Source: Pseudomonas putida
GTDB lineage: Bacteria; Pseudomonadota; Gammaproteobacteria; Pseudomonadales; Pseudomonadaceae
Reading direction: 5' to 3'
NCBI RefSeq assembly: GCF_004357765.1
Contig: NZ_SMTE01000015.1
Location: 1-64,000, forward strand
DNA: 64,000 nt
The notes below the pieces were generated by a model, which was not told the origin of the DNA, did not search any database, and saw only the letters and a list, made by a program, of their open reading frames with translations. Position numbers and translations under genes: made by a program. Shown in pieces: positions 1-8,184 of this stretch; the first letter of the stretch is position 1; every line of letters begins with the position of its first letter.

Positions 1-490
1 CGCTACGGGTCCCCTCGCTACGGCGCCTTCCGGGCCCGCGCGGCCTACGACTTGCTGCGCAAGTCTACATCTCGCGCCTTCGGCTACGCCGAAGGGTGCT
101 GCGCACCTGGCCCTACAGACGCCTACGCTCGGCCTCCTGACGTCGCAAAGTTAGGGGCGGCGCCTGCACGGGCGTTATCTTCGAAGGACAGATCGCACTA
201 TCCGCTGCACCACAAAACGAAGGTAAAGGGAAAAGCGAGAGCGCAGCGATTCGCCTGCCATTGCCCTGGCTTTTGATCTTGATCTTGATCTTGATCTTGA
301 TCTTGATCTTGATCTTGCTTTTGATCTACCCGCGACCTCAGGAGGCCGAGTGGAGGTGGCTGGAGGGTCAGGTGCGTAGCACCCTCCGGCGTTAGCCGGA
401 GGCGCGAGATGTAGACTTGCGCAGCAAGTCGTAGGCCGCGCGGGCCCGCAAGCCGCCGGAGCGAGGGGACCCCGAAGCGCAGCGTAGGGG
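1..490. repeat. Long inverted repeat, arms at about 7-150 and 340-473
   Basis: Bases 31-78 and 401-448 are perfect reverse complements over 48 bases. Outside this core the match continues imperfectly: 7-30 against 449-473, and about 79-150 against 340-400, where a shared stem is followed by matching segments reading toward the loop. The loop of about 190 bp contains the GATCTT tandem array. Open frames across the element change low-complexity composition with frame (RS repeats, QD repeats), so I call no gene. It looks like two inverted copies of a dispersed intergenic repeat. No transposase is present. Confidence 0.8.
275..316 (+). repeat. GATCTT hexanucleotide tandem repeat, 7 units
   Basis: Seven perfect head-to-tail copies of GATCTT fill 275-316. 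Degenerate flanking units (TTTTGATCTT before, GCTTTTGATCTA after) suggest a longer ancestral array. The array lies in the loop of the surrounding long inverted repeat. Copy number is likely to vary between strains, as expected for a simple-sequence repeat. No gene reads through it convincingly. Confidence 0.9.
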
Positions 491-516
491 CCGTATGTGG
501 GAGCAAGCGGTTTTGT

Positions 517-557
517 GCAACTTTTTCCAAGAAAAAAGTTGCCCGCCGTAAAGGCGG
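517..557. other. Two adjacent hairpins
   Basis: GCAACTTTTT (517-526) pairs with AAAAAGTTGC (533-542) around a six-base loop. CCGCC (543-547) then pairs with GGCGG (553-557). The first hairpin resembles a terminator stem but is A/T-rich with no clear T-run and no gene close by, so I treat it as part of the intergenic repeat complex. Confidence 0.45.
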
Positions 558-1154
558 AAGGGGCCAGTAGCGCCGCTACATCCCTCGGATCAGCCACACA
601 ACCCCAAAGCCCCACCCCCGGAGCCCCCAGAGAACCCAGAGAGCCCAAAACCAAAACCCTGCCCCCACCAATCCGCGAAGAGCCAAAAAAACGAAGAATT
701 ATCACAGCCAAGGCATTCTTCGGCAGCGCCCAGCACCCTTGGGCTACAGCTCTATGGCGCGCCTTGCGACAGTCACTGACCCCGCTCCAGCGCCTTGCAA
801 TCCGTTGCGCATACGTGCAAGGGTAAAAAGGAATCGGTAACGAAACAGGAAAAAAAGCACCTCATGCTTGGAATCACACGTATCCATCGCTATTTTCGCC
901 CACTGTCTGCAAACCAAGCTGCAGCCAGTGGGCGTGACCTCAAAGGCAAACGTGGCGCCCGCATCGCCGCGAAGCTTGCAAACCTCCTCTGCACCCCCCG
1001 CTCCGCCCCGCCTTACTTTTGCGTCACGCCCAAGCGTGCGCCTCTGGATCGACTGCCCCCCACTTGACTGCCTTGCTGCATTGCTCGTGCCGTCCTCGCC
1101 ATTCGCATATCTGAAGGCGAGCCTCATTTCTCGCAACACAAGGGGCAACCACAC
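558..1154. other. Gene-free region upstream of mtlD
   Basis: About 600 bases without a supported gene. Bases 590-700 are strongly A/C-skewed on the + strand, and 671-692 carries a motif (ATCCGCGAAGAGCC followed by A-rich sequence) that recurs near 35275 and 50194. The stretch next to the mtlD start, about 1070-1150, should hold its promoter, but I cannot pick convincing -35/-10 hexamers. Confidence 0.5.
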
Positions 1155-3329
1155 ATGATCTTTTTTCAAGGCAAACGTATTTTCAGCGCCATCTTCGATA
1201 TGGATGGCACCATGTTCGACACCGAGCGTCTGCGCTTCAGGACGCTGAAACAAGCGTCCCTGGAAATCGCCGGCAAGGCCTTGGGCGAGCACACCTTGAT
1301 CGGCTCGCTGGGCCTTAGCGCAAAAAGGGCTGAAGCCCTGGCCAAGGCGCACAACGGCGACGACTTCCCTTACGCGCAAGTGCGCAAACGCGCCGACGAG
1401 CTCGAACTGGAATACGTGCGCAATCACGGTGTGCCGATCAAGCCGGGCCTGTTGGAAGTACTCGAACGCCTGCGCAAGTCCGGCCTGACCCTGGCCGTGG
1501 CCACCTCCAGCCGCCGCGCCATCGCCGAGGAGTACCTGATCAACGCCAATGTGCTCAAGTACTTCGACATCACCGTCTGCGGAGACGAAGTGAGCCAAGG
1601 CAAACCTCATCCGGAAATCTTCTTGCGCGCCGCCCGTGCACTGAACTGCGAGCCGGACCAGTGCTTCATGGTCGAAGACTCGGAAAACGGCATGCTGTCG
1701 GCCCTGCGCGCCGAAGGGCAAGCGATCCTGATCGAGGACATCAAGCCGCCTGCAGCCGAAGTCAAGGCTGGCGCGCTCAAGGCGTATCACAGCATGACCG
1801 AGTTCCTGGCCGACCTGAGCGAGTGCGTGCCACACCTGGGCATGCCGGCGCTGAACGAACCATTCCCGCAGTCGCTCAACCAGTTTCGCGTCGGCATCCA
1901 TGGTTTCGGCGCCATCGGCGGCGGTTACCTGACCCAGGTGTTCTCCCACTGGGATGGCTATACCCGTCCTTGCGAGATCATCGCAGCGAGCCGCTCGCGC
2001 ATGCTGCGGGAAACCGTCTCGGCGTTCGGTAGCTACAGCGTACGTTATGGCGCCACCTCGTTCGACCAGACCATCGACAATGTCCGGATGATCGACATGG
2101 ACGACGACGATGCGGTCATCGACATGTATACCGCGGCTGAAATCATCGGCTTGAGCCTGCCCGAGCAAGCCATACGCAGCCAGGCACAGGTCATTGCCAA
2201 GGGGCTGCTGCAGCGCTTCGAGCGCCGTGGCCGCGAGCTGACCATCCTGATCGTACTGAACAAGATCGGCGGCGCTTCATTCGTGCGCCGGCACGTGCAA
2301 GCGGAGTTGGCGCTACTGTGCACGCCGGAGATCGGCGAACAGATCCTGCACAAGACCCACTTCGCTGAAACCGTCGTCAGCCGCATCGTCTCCAAGCTCA
2401 GCAACGACGCCCTGGTACGCCAGCTGCGCATCAAGTCGCAGATGTTCCAGAACAGCCTCGAGGAAGAGCCGACAGCCACGACGCCGCCCTCCAAGCCACT
2501 ACCGGAATACGAGCGTCTGATCGGCCGCTTCCGGCCCTTTGCCCAGTCGAGCAGCGCCCTGAGCCAATTGCACCTGATCCTGTTCAACAGCGAGCCGGAC
2601 ATGCCTTTGTATGTCGAGCGCGGCAGCGATCTGCTGGAGCGCTTGCGCCAGGTCAAGACGGTGAGCGATATCGCCCAGATCCAGGTCATCAAGAACCGCC
2701 TGTGGAACGGCCCGCATGCCATCGTCGCCTGGTACGCCAGCCAGCTGGGCTATGCCTGGGTCGGCCAGGCCATGGGCGACTCCCGCGTGAGCGAGTTGGC
2801 CGAGCGCCTGGTCCGCGAGGAAGTGGGTCCGGCGTTGGTGGCAGAGAACGCCGAGATGGCCGAGGCCGTCGGCGATTTCGCCAATGCCTTCCTGGAGCGC
2901 TGCAAGACGTCGTTCCGTGACCCCTGTGCGCGGGTCGGACGCGATCCGTTGCGCAAGTTACAGCGTAACGAACGCATCTTCAGCAGCATCGACCTTGCCG
3001 AGAAACATGGCATCCCGACGCCAGCGCTCGCATTCGGAGCTGCCTTGGCCATCCACTATGCACTCGGTTGCGTCGATGGCAAGGACCGGGAGGCCCAGGT
3101 GATCAGGCAGGTCTATGAGGAGAATGCGGAGCGTGTGGAAGCGGTGCTGACCTATGCCGGCGATTACAACGGCAAGCCGTACCAGGGGTTGGACCCGGTC
3201 AAGGATGAGCAGCTGATCGATGCCATCGTCGAGCAGTTTCGCCAGTTGCAGGGTCAGCTCGACGACGCTGGCCTGGCACACCCATCGGCCAGGCAACGAC
3301 CGGCGCCGCAGGCCTCTGTCAGCGCCTGA
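1155..3329 (+). CDS. mtlD: Bifunctional mannitol-1-phosphate phosphatase / mannitol-1-phosphate 5-dehydrogenase (HAD-M1PDH fusion)
   Basis: 724 aa with two enzymes in one chain. Residues 1 to about 225 are a HAD phosphatase: DxDGT with D15 and D17, a motif II VATSS near 115-119, K150 and the acidic ED at 174-175. From about 243 a long-chain mannitol dehydrogenase begins with the dinucleotide motif GIHGFGAIGGG (247-257); its catalytic region carries the family-type KNRLWNGPH segment. In Acinetobacter baylyi the same architecture reduces fructose-6-phosphate to mannitol-1-phosphate and dephosphorylates it, making mannitol as a compatible solute. That role is inferred here. No PTS or mannitol transporter is adjacent, which argues for synthesis over uptake. 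The ATG follows AAGGGG by about 10 bases. Confidence 0.9.
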   Translation: MIFFQGKRIFSAIFDMDGTMFDTERLRFRTLKQASLEIAGKALGEHTLIGSLGLSAKRAEALAKAHNGDDFPYAQVRKRADELELEYVRNHGVPIKPGLLEVLERLRKSGLTLAVATSSRRAIAEEYLINANVLKYFDITVCGDEVSQGKPHPEIFLRAARALNCEPDQCFMVEDSENGMLSALRAEGQAILIEDIKPPAAEVKAGALKAYHSMTEFLADLSECVPHLGMPALNEPFPQSLNQFRVGIHGFGAIGGGYLTQVFSHWDGYTRPCEIIAASRSRMLRETVSAFGSYSVRYGATSFDQTIDNVRMIDMDDDDAVIDMYTAAEIIGLSLPEQAIRSQAQVIAKGLLQRFERRGRELTILIVLNKIGGASFVRRHVQAELALLCTPEIGEQILHKTHFAETVVSRIVSKLSNDALVRQLRIKSQMFQNSLEEEPTATTPPSKPLPEYERLIGRFRPFAQSSSALSQLHLILFNSEPDMPLYVERGSDLLERLRQVKTVSDIAQIQVIKNRLWNGPHAIVAWYASQLGYAWVGQAMGDSRVSELAERLVREEVGPALVAENAEMAEAVGDFANAFLERCKTSFRDPCARVGRDPLRKLQRNERIFSSIDLAEKHGIPTPALAFGAALAIHYALGCVDGKDREAQVIRQVYEENAERVEAVLTYAGDYNGKPYQGLDPVKDEQLIDAIVEQFRQLQGQLDDAGLAHPSARQRPAPQASVSA

Positions 3330-3342
3330 CCACGATATCTGC

Positions 3343-3385
3343 CCAAGGCTCCGGCAGCGTCACCTGCAACGGCGCCGGACCTTGG
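3343..3385. terminator. Stem-loop between convergent mtlD and the gluconate dehydrogenase operon
   Basis: CCAAGGCTCCGGC (from 3343) pairs with GCCGGACCTTGG (3374-3385) with one bulge and a loop of about 18 bases. It lies between the converging ends of mtlD and the cytochrome gene. There is no T-run, so a termination role rests on position and stem strength only. Confidence 0.35.
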
Positions 3386-3399
3386 GTATCAGGCCGTCA

Positions 3400-4716
3400 T
3401 CAGGGGTGCAATGCGCTGCGCACCGCTCGGACCTGCTGCTCGGTCACCGCCGAAGCCTGGTTCGACCAGCCCTGACGCAGGAAGGTCGCCAGCTCGGCCA
3501 CTTCGGCATCATCCATGCGCTCGGCGAAGCCCGGCATCGGCAGTACCGACGGTGCTCGCTCGGTCGACGGCGTCGCCGCACCGGCCAGGATCACGTGCAG
3601 CAAAGCATCGGCATTGCCGGCATTGACCACCGACGCGCCATCCAGGCGTGGGAACACCCGCTGCGCACCTTCACCGGAGACGAAGTGGCAGGCTCCACAG
3701 TTGTCGAGGTACAGTCGCTCGCCCAAGGTGAGGTCTTTCGCCGCGGTCAGCTTGGCCGTGGTCGCCGCGCTGCGCTCGGCCTGATGCTGGTAGGCCGGGC
3801 CTTTGGCGGGAGAAAGTGCCTTCAGGTACGCCGCGATCGCTTGCAAGTCGGCATCGCTCATATGTGAGGTGCTGTTGGCAATCACGTCGGTCATCTCACC
3901 GGCCACCGAGGCCTTGGCGTTACGCCCACTCCCCAGGTACTCGACCAGCTCTTGCTCGCTCCAGTGCGGCATGCCGCGCAGTGCCGGAACGTTCCAGCCG
4001 TTGAGTTCGGCGCCGGTCAGGTAGCTGCCGGTAGTCTCGTCCAGGCCTTTTTCCTGCAAGGTCAGGGCGCGTGGGGTGTGGCACGAGCCGCAGTGACCGA
4101 GTCCCTGCACCAGGTACGCGCCACGGGCCAGCTGAGCATCGCTGGTACCGGCCACGAAGGGCTGCGGCGCTGGCGAGAACATTGCGCGCCAGTAAGCCAG
4201 CGGCATGCGGATCGACAGCGGCCAGGGAATGTCGTTGGCCTTGTTCGGCTGCTCGACCGCAGCTACGCCTTGCATGAAGTAGGCATACAGCGCTTCGGTG
4301 TCCTGATCACTGACCTTGGCATAGGACGGGAACGGCATGGCCGGGTACAGCGCGCTGCCGTCGTGGCCGATGCCGCGGCGTACCGCACGCTCGAACTCGC
4401 CGTAGGTCCAGGCGCCGATGCCGGTTTTCTTGTCCGGCGTGATGTTGGTCGAATAGATCGTGCCGATCGGCGAGGCGATGCCCAACCCACCAGCGAACGG
4501 CTTGCCGCCGTCATGGCTGGTGTGGCAGGCCACGCAGTCACCGGCACGCGCCAGGTAAGCGCCCTTCTCGATCAAGGCCGGGGTCACGGCCTGGGTCATC
4601 TTGGCCTCAGGATCGCCCGAGCGGTTGAGCAGGCCGGCAACGATCCATGCCAGCACGGCTGCGATCACGGCGACCGCCAGCAGGATCAGCAATACGGAAC
4701 GGGATTTGGCTTTCAT
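3400..4716 (-). CDS. Gluconate 2-dehydrogenase, triheme cytochrome c subunit
   Basis: 438 aa. A short basic N-terminus and a hydrophobic helix (about 8-30) serve as export signal or anchor. Three c-type heme motifs follow: CVACH at 61-65, CGSCH at 209-213 and CGACH at 340-344. This matches the membrane cytochrome subunit of flavin-dependent sugar-acid dehydrogenases, passing electrons from periplasmic gluconate oxidation to ubiquinone. I chose the ATG at 4716, which has GAGGAG upstream; a GTG at 4731 would overlap the previous stop and has no ribosome site. It is last in a three-gene operon. Family members also act on 2-ketogluconate or sorbitol, so the substrate is not proven by sequence. 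Confidence 0.88.
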   Translation of the reverse strand: MKAKSRSVLLILLAVAVIAAVLAWIVAGLLNRSGDPEAKMTQAVTPALIEKGAYLARAGDCVACHTSHDGGKPFAGGLGIASPIGTIYSTNITPDKKTGIGAWTYGEFERAVRRGIGHDGSALYPAMPFPSYAKVSDQDTEALYAYFMQGVAAVEQPNKANDIPWPLSIRMPLAYWRAMFSPAPQPFVAGTSDAQLARGAYLVQGLGHCGSCHTPRALTLQEKGLDETTGSYLTGAELNGWNVPALRGMPHWSEQELVEYLGSGRNAKASVAGEMTDVIANSTSHMSDADLQAIAAYLKALSPAKGPAYQHQAERSAATTAKLTAAKDLTLGERLYLDNCGACHFVSGEGAQRVFPRLDGASVVNAGNADALLHVILAGAATPSTERAPSVLPMPGFAERMDDAEVAELATFLRQGWSNQASAVTEQQVRAVRSALHP

Positions 4717-4727
4717 CGTCTCGCTCC

Positions 4728-6497
4728 TCACGCCTGCACCAGCGGGCCAGGGTTCTTCAGGTACTGATCCTTGATGGCCTGGGCCGAAAACAGCGTCAGC
4801 GCGCCGATCAGGGCGGTGGGGTTGGCCTGGAAGTTCTGTGGGAAGGCGTTGCCGCCTGGCACGAACACGTTGTGCACGTCCCAGCTCTGCAGGTAGCGGT
4901 TCAGTGCGCTGGTTTCCGGCGAGTCACCCATGATCGCGCCACCGACGTTGTGGGTGGACACGTACTTGGTGATGTCCCAGTGCGAGTCCATGCTCAAGAA
5001 GCTCTCGCTGTAGCTGTCGGGGTTCAGTTCCTTGGTGATGTCCAGAACGATCTTGCGCAGGTGCTGCTGCAACTTGAGCTCGTTTTCCTTCCAGTCGAAG
5101 GTGATGCGCAGCAGCGGCTGACCCCAGGGATCCTTGTAGGTCGGGTCAAGGTCGACGTAGTGGTCGCGGTACGACATGCAACCGGTGGAGATGCTGATCT
5201 TCATCGAATGCCCGTACCAGTCCTGCATGCCCTCCTTCCAGCCCTGGCCCCACTCCGGGGTACCGGCTGGCAGCGCGGTGCCGATCGGCGTGCCGGTGGC
5301 CTGCGAGCTGTGGATCTTGGCGCCGCCGATGAAGCCCAGGGATGGGCCATCGTAGTTGCCCGGCGAGACGTCGTTGAACATCTGCCCGGTAGCACCGGCG
5401 GTGGCGAACGGGTTGAAGTGCTTGTCCTTGAAGAACAGCGTGGCGCCACCATTGCTGAGGAACGCGTAGTTGCGCCCGACCGTGCCTTTGCGGGTGATCG
5501 GATTGTACGGCTGGCCGATGCCCGACAGCAGCATCAGGCGCACGTTGACGAACTGGAAGGCCGCCAGCACCACGATCTTCGCTGGCTGGAACACTTCGTT
5601 GCCCTGGGCGTCGGCGTAGGTGATGCCCTTGGCAGTCTTGCCGTCGGGGTGCAACTCGACGCGCAGGACATTGGCGTTGACCCGGTAGTCGAAGTTGTCC
5701 ATGCGCTTGAGCGCGTCCATCACTGCCGTCTGCGGCGAGGCCTTCGAGTAGTTCAGGCACGGGTACTTGCTGCAGTAGCCGCAGTAGTTGCACGGTGCGA
5801 TCTGATTGCCGTAGGGGTTCTTCCAGGCCCGCGAGACGTTGGCCGACGGGTTGGGGAACGGGTGGTAGCCGAGCTTGCGCGCGGCATCTGCGAACAGCTT
5901 GTTGTTCAGCGTGTCTTCGAGCGCCGGCAGCGGGAAGGGATTGGAACGTGGCCCCTCGAAGGGGTCGCCGCCTTCGATGATCTGACCGCGCAGGTTGCCG
6001 GTGTTGCCCGACAGACCGCAGATCTTGTCGAACTTGTCCAGGAATGGCTCGATCTCGTCCCAGGTGAACGGGTAATCGCCCAGGGTCATGTCGCTCTGCA
6101 GGATGCCCGGCGCATAGGCCTGTTCGGCATAGGTCTTGAGCTTGATATCGGTCGGCGTCGGGCGGATCAACACGCCGGTCCAGTGCAGGCCGGAACCACC
6201 GACACCGGTGCCCGGTACGAACGCGCCCCACTGGCGGGTCGGCAAGGCGGTGCTGTGCATGTTGTGGCGCACGGTGAGTGCACCGTCCTTGGGCGCGACC
6301 ATGATCTTGTTGCGCACGCCATAGGCGTATTGATCGGCCGGCTTGGGGTAGGCGAAGTCGGCATTGGTGCGGTCTTCACCGCGCTCGAAGGCGCGTACCT
6401 TCAAGCCCGCCTGGGCGAGCTCGATGCTCATCAGCGAGCCGGCCCAGCCCAGGCCGACGACCGCGACGTCGACTTCGTCATTGGTAATGTGTGCCAT
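4728..6497 (-). CDS. Gluconate 2-dehydrogenase, FAD-binding catalytic subunit (GMC family)
   Basis: 589 aa GMC-type flavoprotein. The dinucleotide motif GLGWAG lies at 15-20. A Cys-rich CNYCGYCSKYPC segment in the middle is typical of the membrane gluconate / 2-ketogluconate dehydrogenase large subunit. The C-terminal part carries the conserved STHNVGG and NPTALIGALTLF segments of the active-site region. There is no signal peptide of its own; in this family export is thought to ride on the Tat signal of the small subunit. It oxidises gluconate to 2-ketogluconate in the periplasm, with electrons going to the cytochrome subunit. Its stop lies 12 bp before the cytochrome ATG. Confidence 0.9.
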   Translation of the reverse strand: MAHITNDEVDVAVVGLGWAGSLMSIELAQAGLKVRAFERGEDRTNADFAYPKPADQYAYGVRNKIMVAPKDGALTVRHNMHSTALPTRQWGAFVPGTGVGGSGLHWTGVLIRPTPTDIKLKTYAEQAYAPGILQSDMTLGDYPFTWDEIEPFLDKFDKICGLSGNTGNLRGQIIEGGDPFEGPRSNPFPLPALEDTLNNKLFADAARKLGYHPFPNPSANVSRAWKNPYGNQIAPCNYCGYCSKYPCLNYSKASPQTAVMDALKRMDNFDYRVNANVLRVELHPDGKTAKGITYADAQGNEVFQPAKIVVLAAFQFVNVRLMLLSGIGQPYNPITRKGTVGRNYAFLSNGGATLFFKDKHFNPFATAGATGQMFNDVSPGNYDGPSLGFIGGAKIHSSQATGTPIGTALPAGTPEWGQGWKEGMQDWYGHSMKISISTGCMSYRDHYVDLDPTYKDPWGQPLLRITFDWKENELKLQQHLRKIVLDITKELNPDSYSESFLSMDSHWDITKYVSTHNVGGAIMGDSPETSALNRYLQSWDVHNVFVPGGNAFPQNFQANPTALIGALTLFSAQAIKDQYLKNPGPLVQA

Positions 6498-6530
6498 AAA
6501 AAACCTTGAATGCTGTATCGGGGCGAGAAA

Positions 6531-7250
6531 TCAACCGCGTTGGCCGGTCAGGCTGACCGGGCCGAGTGGGTACGGGACGTTGTGCTGGGCCACCCATTCC
6601 AGGTAGCTGGCACGGGCACCAGGGAAGCCGATGGCGATCCACGCCTTCATGCCCTTGTTGCCGCCGTAGATGGGGTCGGCCAGCCAGCCCTGACGGCTGT
6701 GATTGAGCAACTCGTTGAAGAACAGCTTGGCCTTGAGCACGTCTTCGCCGTGGGCGGCAAAATCGACTTGGCCGCCTTGCAGCTTCTTCAGCACGTCGTC
6801 GCGTTTGTCCAACGGCAGCAGGGCAAAGTGCTGGCCGTGGGTGGCCTGGCACCAGTGCTCGAGTGCGGCGATGCCCTTGCGGTAGATCTGCTGCGGGGTG
6901 TACGGCAACTGATAACCCAAGGTGGCTGGCGCGTTCAGGTCGAACGGCCCTTCGAGGTAGATCTCGCTGCCCAGGTCCCCGGCCAATTGCTGATCGATGA
7001 AGATCGGCACGTTGGTTTCCAGCGCGCCTGGGCCACGGCCATCGGCGGGAATCAGCCGGTCGCAGGCGGCCATGACGAAGGTCCACTCGGCCGGGGTGAA
7101 GAAGGTGGGGGTATAGGTGTCCAGGCTCGGCGCCACCATCTGCGCAGCCATCGCCGCGCTCAGACCTTTGACGGTGATGCCCATGGCGGGCAAGGCAATC
7201 AACGAAGAAAGCAGGAACTTCCTTCGCGAGGTTTGTTTGGCTAACAACAT
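6531..7250 (-). CDS. Gluconate 2-dehydrogenase, gamma subunit (Tat-exported)
   Basis: 239 aa. The N-terminus has a twin-arginine signal, SRRKFLL with R9-R10, then a hydrophobic stretch ending near residue 35. The rest matches the gluconate 2-dehydrogenase subunit 3 family, a small accessory subunit that pairs with the flavoprotein and supplies its export route. It is the first gene of the operon; the flavoprotein gene begins 33 bp after its stop. The order gamma, FAD, cytochrome c is the usual one in pseudomonads. Confidence 0.9.
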   Translation of the reverse strand: MLLAKQTSRRKFLLSSLIALPAMGITVKGLSAAMAAQMVAPSLDTYTPTFFTPAEWTFVMAACDRLIPADGRGPGALETNVPIFIDQQLAGDLGSEIYLEGPFDLNAPATLGYQLPYTPQQIYRKGIAALEHWCQATHGQHFALLPLDKRDDVLKKLQGGQVDFAAHGEDVLKAKLFFNELLNHSRQGWLADPIYGGNKGMKAWIAIGFPGARASYLEWVAQHNVPYPLGPVSLTGQRG

Positions 7251-7488
7251 GCAGGTCTACCTATGACTAATCACTTAGACCGTGAAGCGCTGCTGGTGGC
7301 AGGTATACGCGTCCTGCTCTGTTCCGACAGCTCTCATGCAGTCATTCAGATGAATGACATCGTATCTCACGGACTAGAAATGGTAGCAGGCTATCTAATA
7401 CGTAACAAATTGTTTATCGCACAGTTGTCAACCGCACAGATGTCGCACATCTGCGCCAATCTCGACGGGCAGCGACTTCACCGAGCGC
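7251..7488 (-). promoter_or_regulatory. Upstream region of the gluconate dehydrogenase operon with a 7-bp inverted repeat
   Basis: 238 bp, relatively A/T-rich, between the kdpE stop and the first subunit start, both leftward. It contains a perfect palindrome CAGATGT-CGC-ACATCTG at 7437-7453, with a TTGACA hexamer just beside it (minus strand 7431-7426). The matching -10 (TTGTTA at 7408-7403) is poor. The palindrome is a possible operator; the regulator is unknown. Confidence 0.4.
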
Positions 7489-8184
7489 TCACCCCCCCGG
7501 CGCCACCAATCGATACCCCACCCCCACCTCGGTAATGATGAACCGTGGCGCAGTCGGGTCATCCCCCAGCTTTTGCCGCAGATGGCCGATCACGATGCGC
7601 AGGTAGTGGGTGTCGTCGACATGGGTCGGCCCCCAAATGTCCTTGAGCAGCTGCTGCTGGGTGATCACCCGCCCTGGATGCCCCGCCAGTTGTGCCAGCA
7701 GTGCATACTCCTTGCGTGTGAGCGCCACCTCGACACCATCGAGGGTCACTCGGCGGAAGGCGAAGTCCACCCGCAGCGGCCCGAAGCTCGCCGCCACGTC
7801 GCTGCCGCCTGCCTGAGGCACCTGGCGCAGCAATGCTCGCACCCGGGCGAGGAACTCCTGGATACCGAACGGCTTGGTCACGTAGTCGTTGGCGCCGCCG
7901 TCCAGCGCATCTACCTTCTGCACTTCGCTGGCACGCACCGACAGCACCATCACCGGTACCGCGCTCCACTCACGCAGCTCGCGCAATACCTGCTGGCCAT
8001 CCATGTCTGGCAAACCGAGGTCGAGCACGACCAGATCGGGTTTGGCCAATGCGGCCTGGGCCAAGCCTTCGCCGCCAGTGGCGGCCTCGATCACCTTGTA
8101 GCCTTGTGAGCTCAGGCTGATACGCAGGAACTTGCGGATCTGCGGTTCGTCATCGATGACCAGGAGGGTGGCGGATGGATTCAT
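7489..8184 (-). CDS. kdpE: Response regulator KdpE (OmpR/PhoB family)
   Basis: 231 aa. The receiver domain has acidic residues D11-D12 and phosphoacceptor D55 (VVLDLGLPD). The C-terminal winged helix, from about residue 130, ends in the typical IGHLRQKL and GVGYRL segments. It activates kdpABC under potassium limitation or salt stress when phosphorylated by KdpD. The ATG at 8184 overlaps the kdpD stop as ATGA, which fixes the start and implies translational coupling; a longer frame has no ribosome site. Confidence 0.95.
   Translation of the reverse strand: MNPSATLLVIDDEPQIRKFLRISLSSQGYKVIEAATGGEGLAQAALAKPDLVVLDLGLPDMDGQQVLRELREWSAVPVMVLSVRASEVQKVDALDGGANDYVTKPFGIQEFLARVRALLRQVPQAGGSDVAASFGPLRVDFAFRRVTLDGVEVALTRKEYALLAQLAGHPGRVITQQQLLKDIWGPTHVDDTHYLRIVIGHLRQKLGDDPTAPRFIITEVGVGYRLVAPGG

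Noticed and set aside
175-711. Minus-strand frame with an RS-dipeptide repeat
   Set aside because: The repeat is the GATCTT array translated; other frames give QD repeats. It crosses a large inverted repeat, so a real SR-rich protein is unlikely.
1-1154. Insertion-sequence end or transposon remnant
   Set aside because: The inverted repeat is long, but no transposase fragment or target-site duplication is visible.
744-2168. 474-codon minus open frame spanning the mtlD promoter and HAD domain
   Set aside because: It covers the antisense of mtlD and has no ribosome site or recognisable domain.
7263-7535. 90-codon + ORF between gluconate dehydrogenase and kdpE
   Set aside because: No ribosome site, overlaps the end of kdpE antisense, and the protein has no recognisable features.
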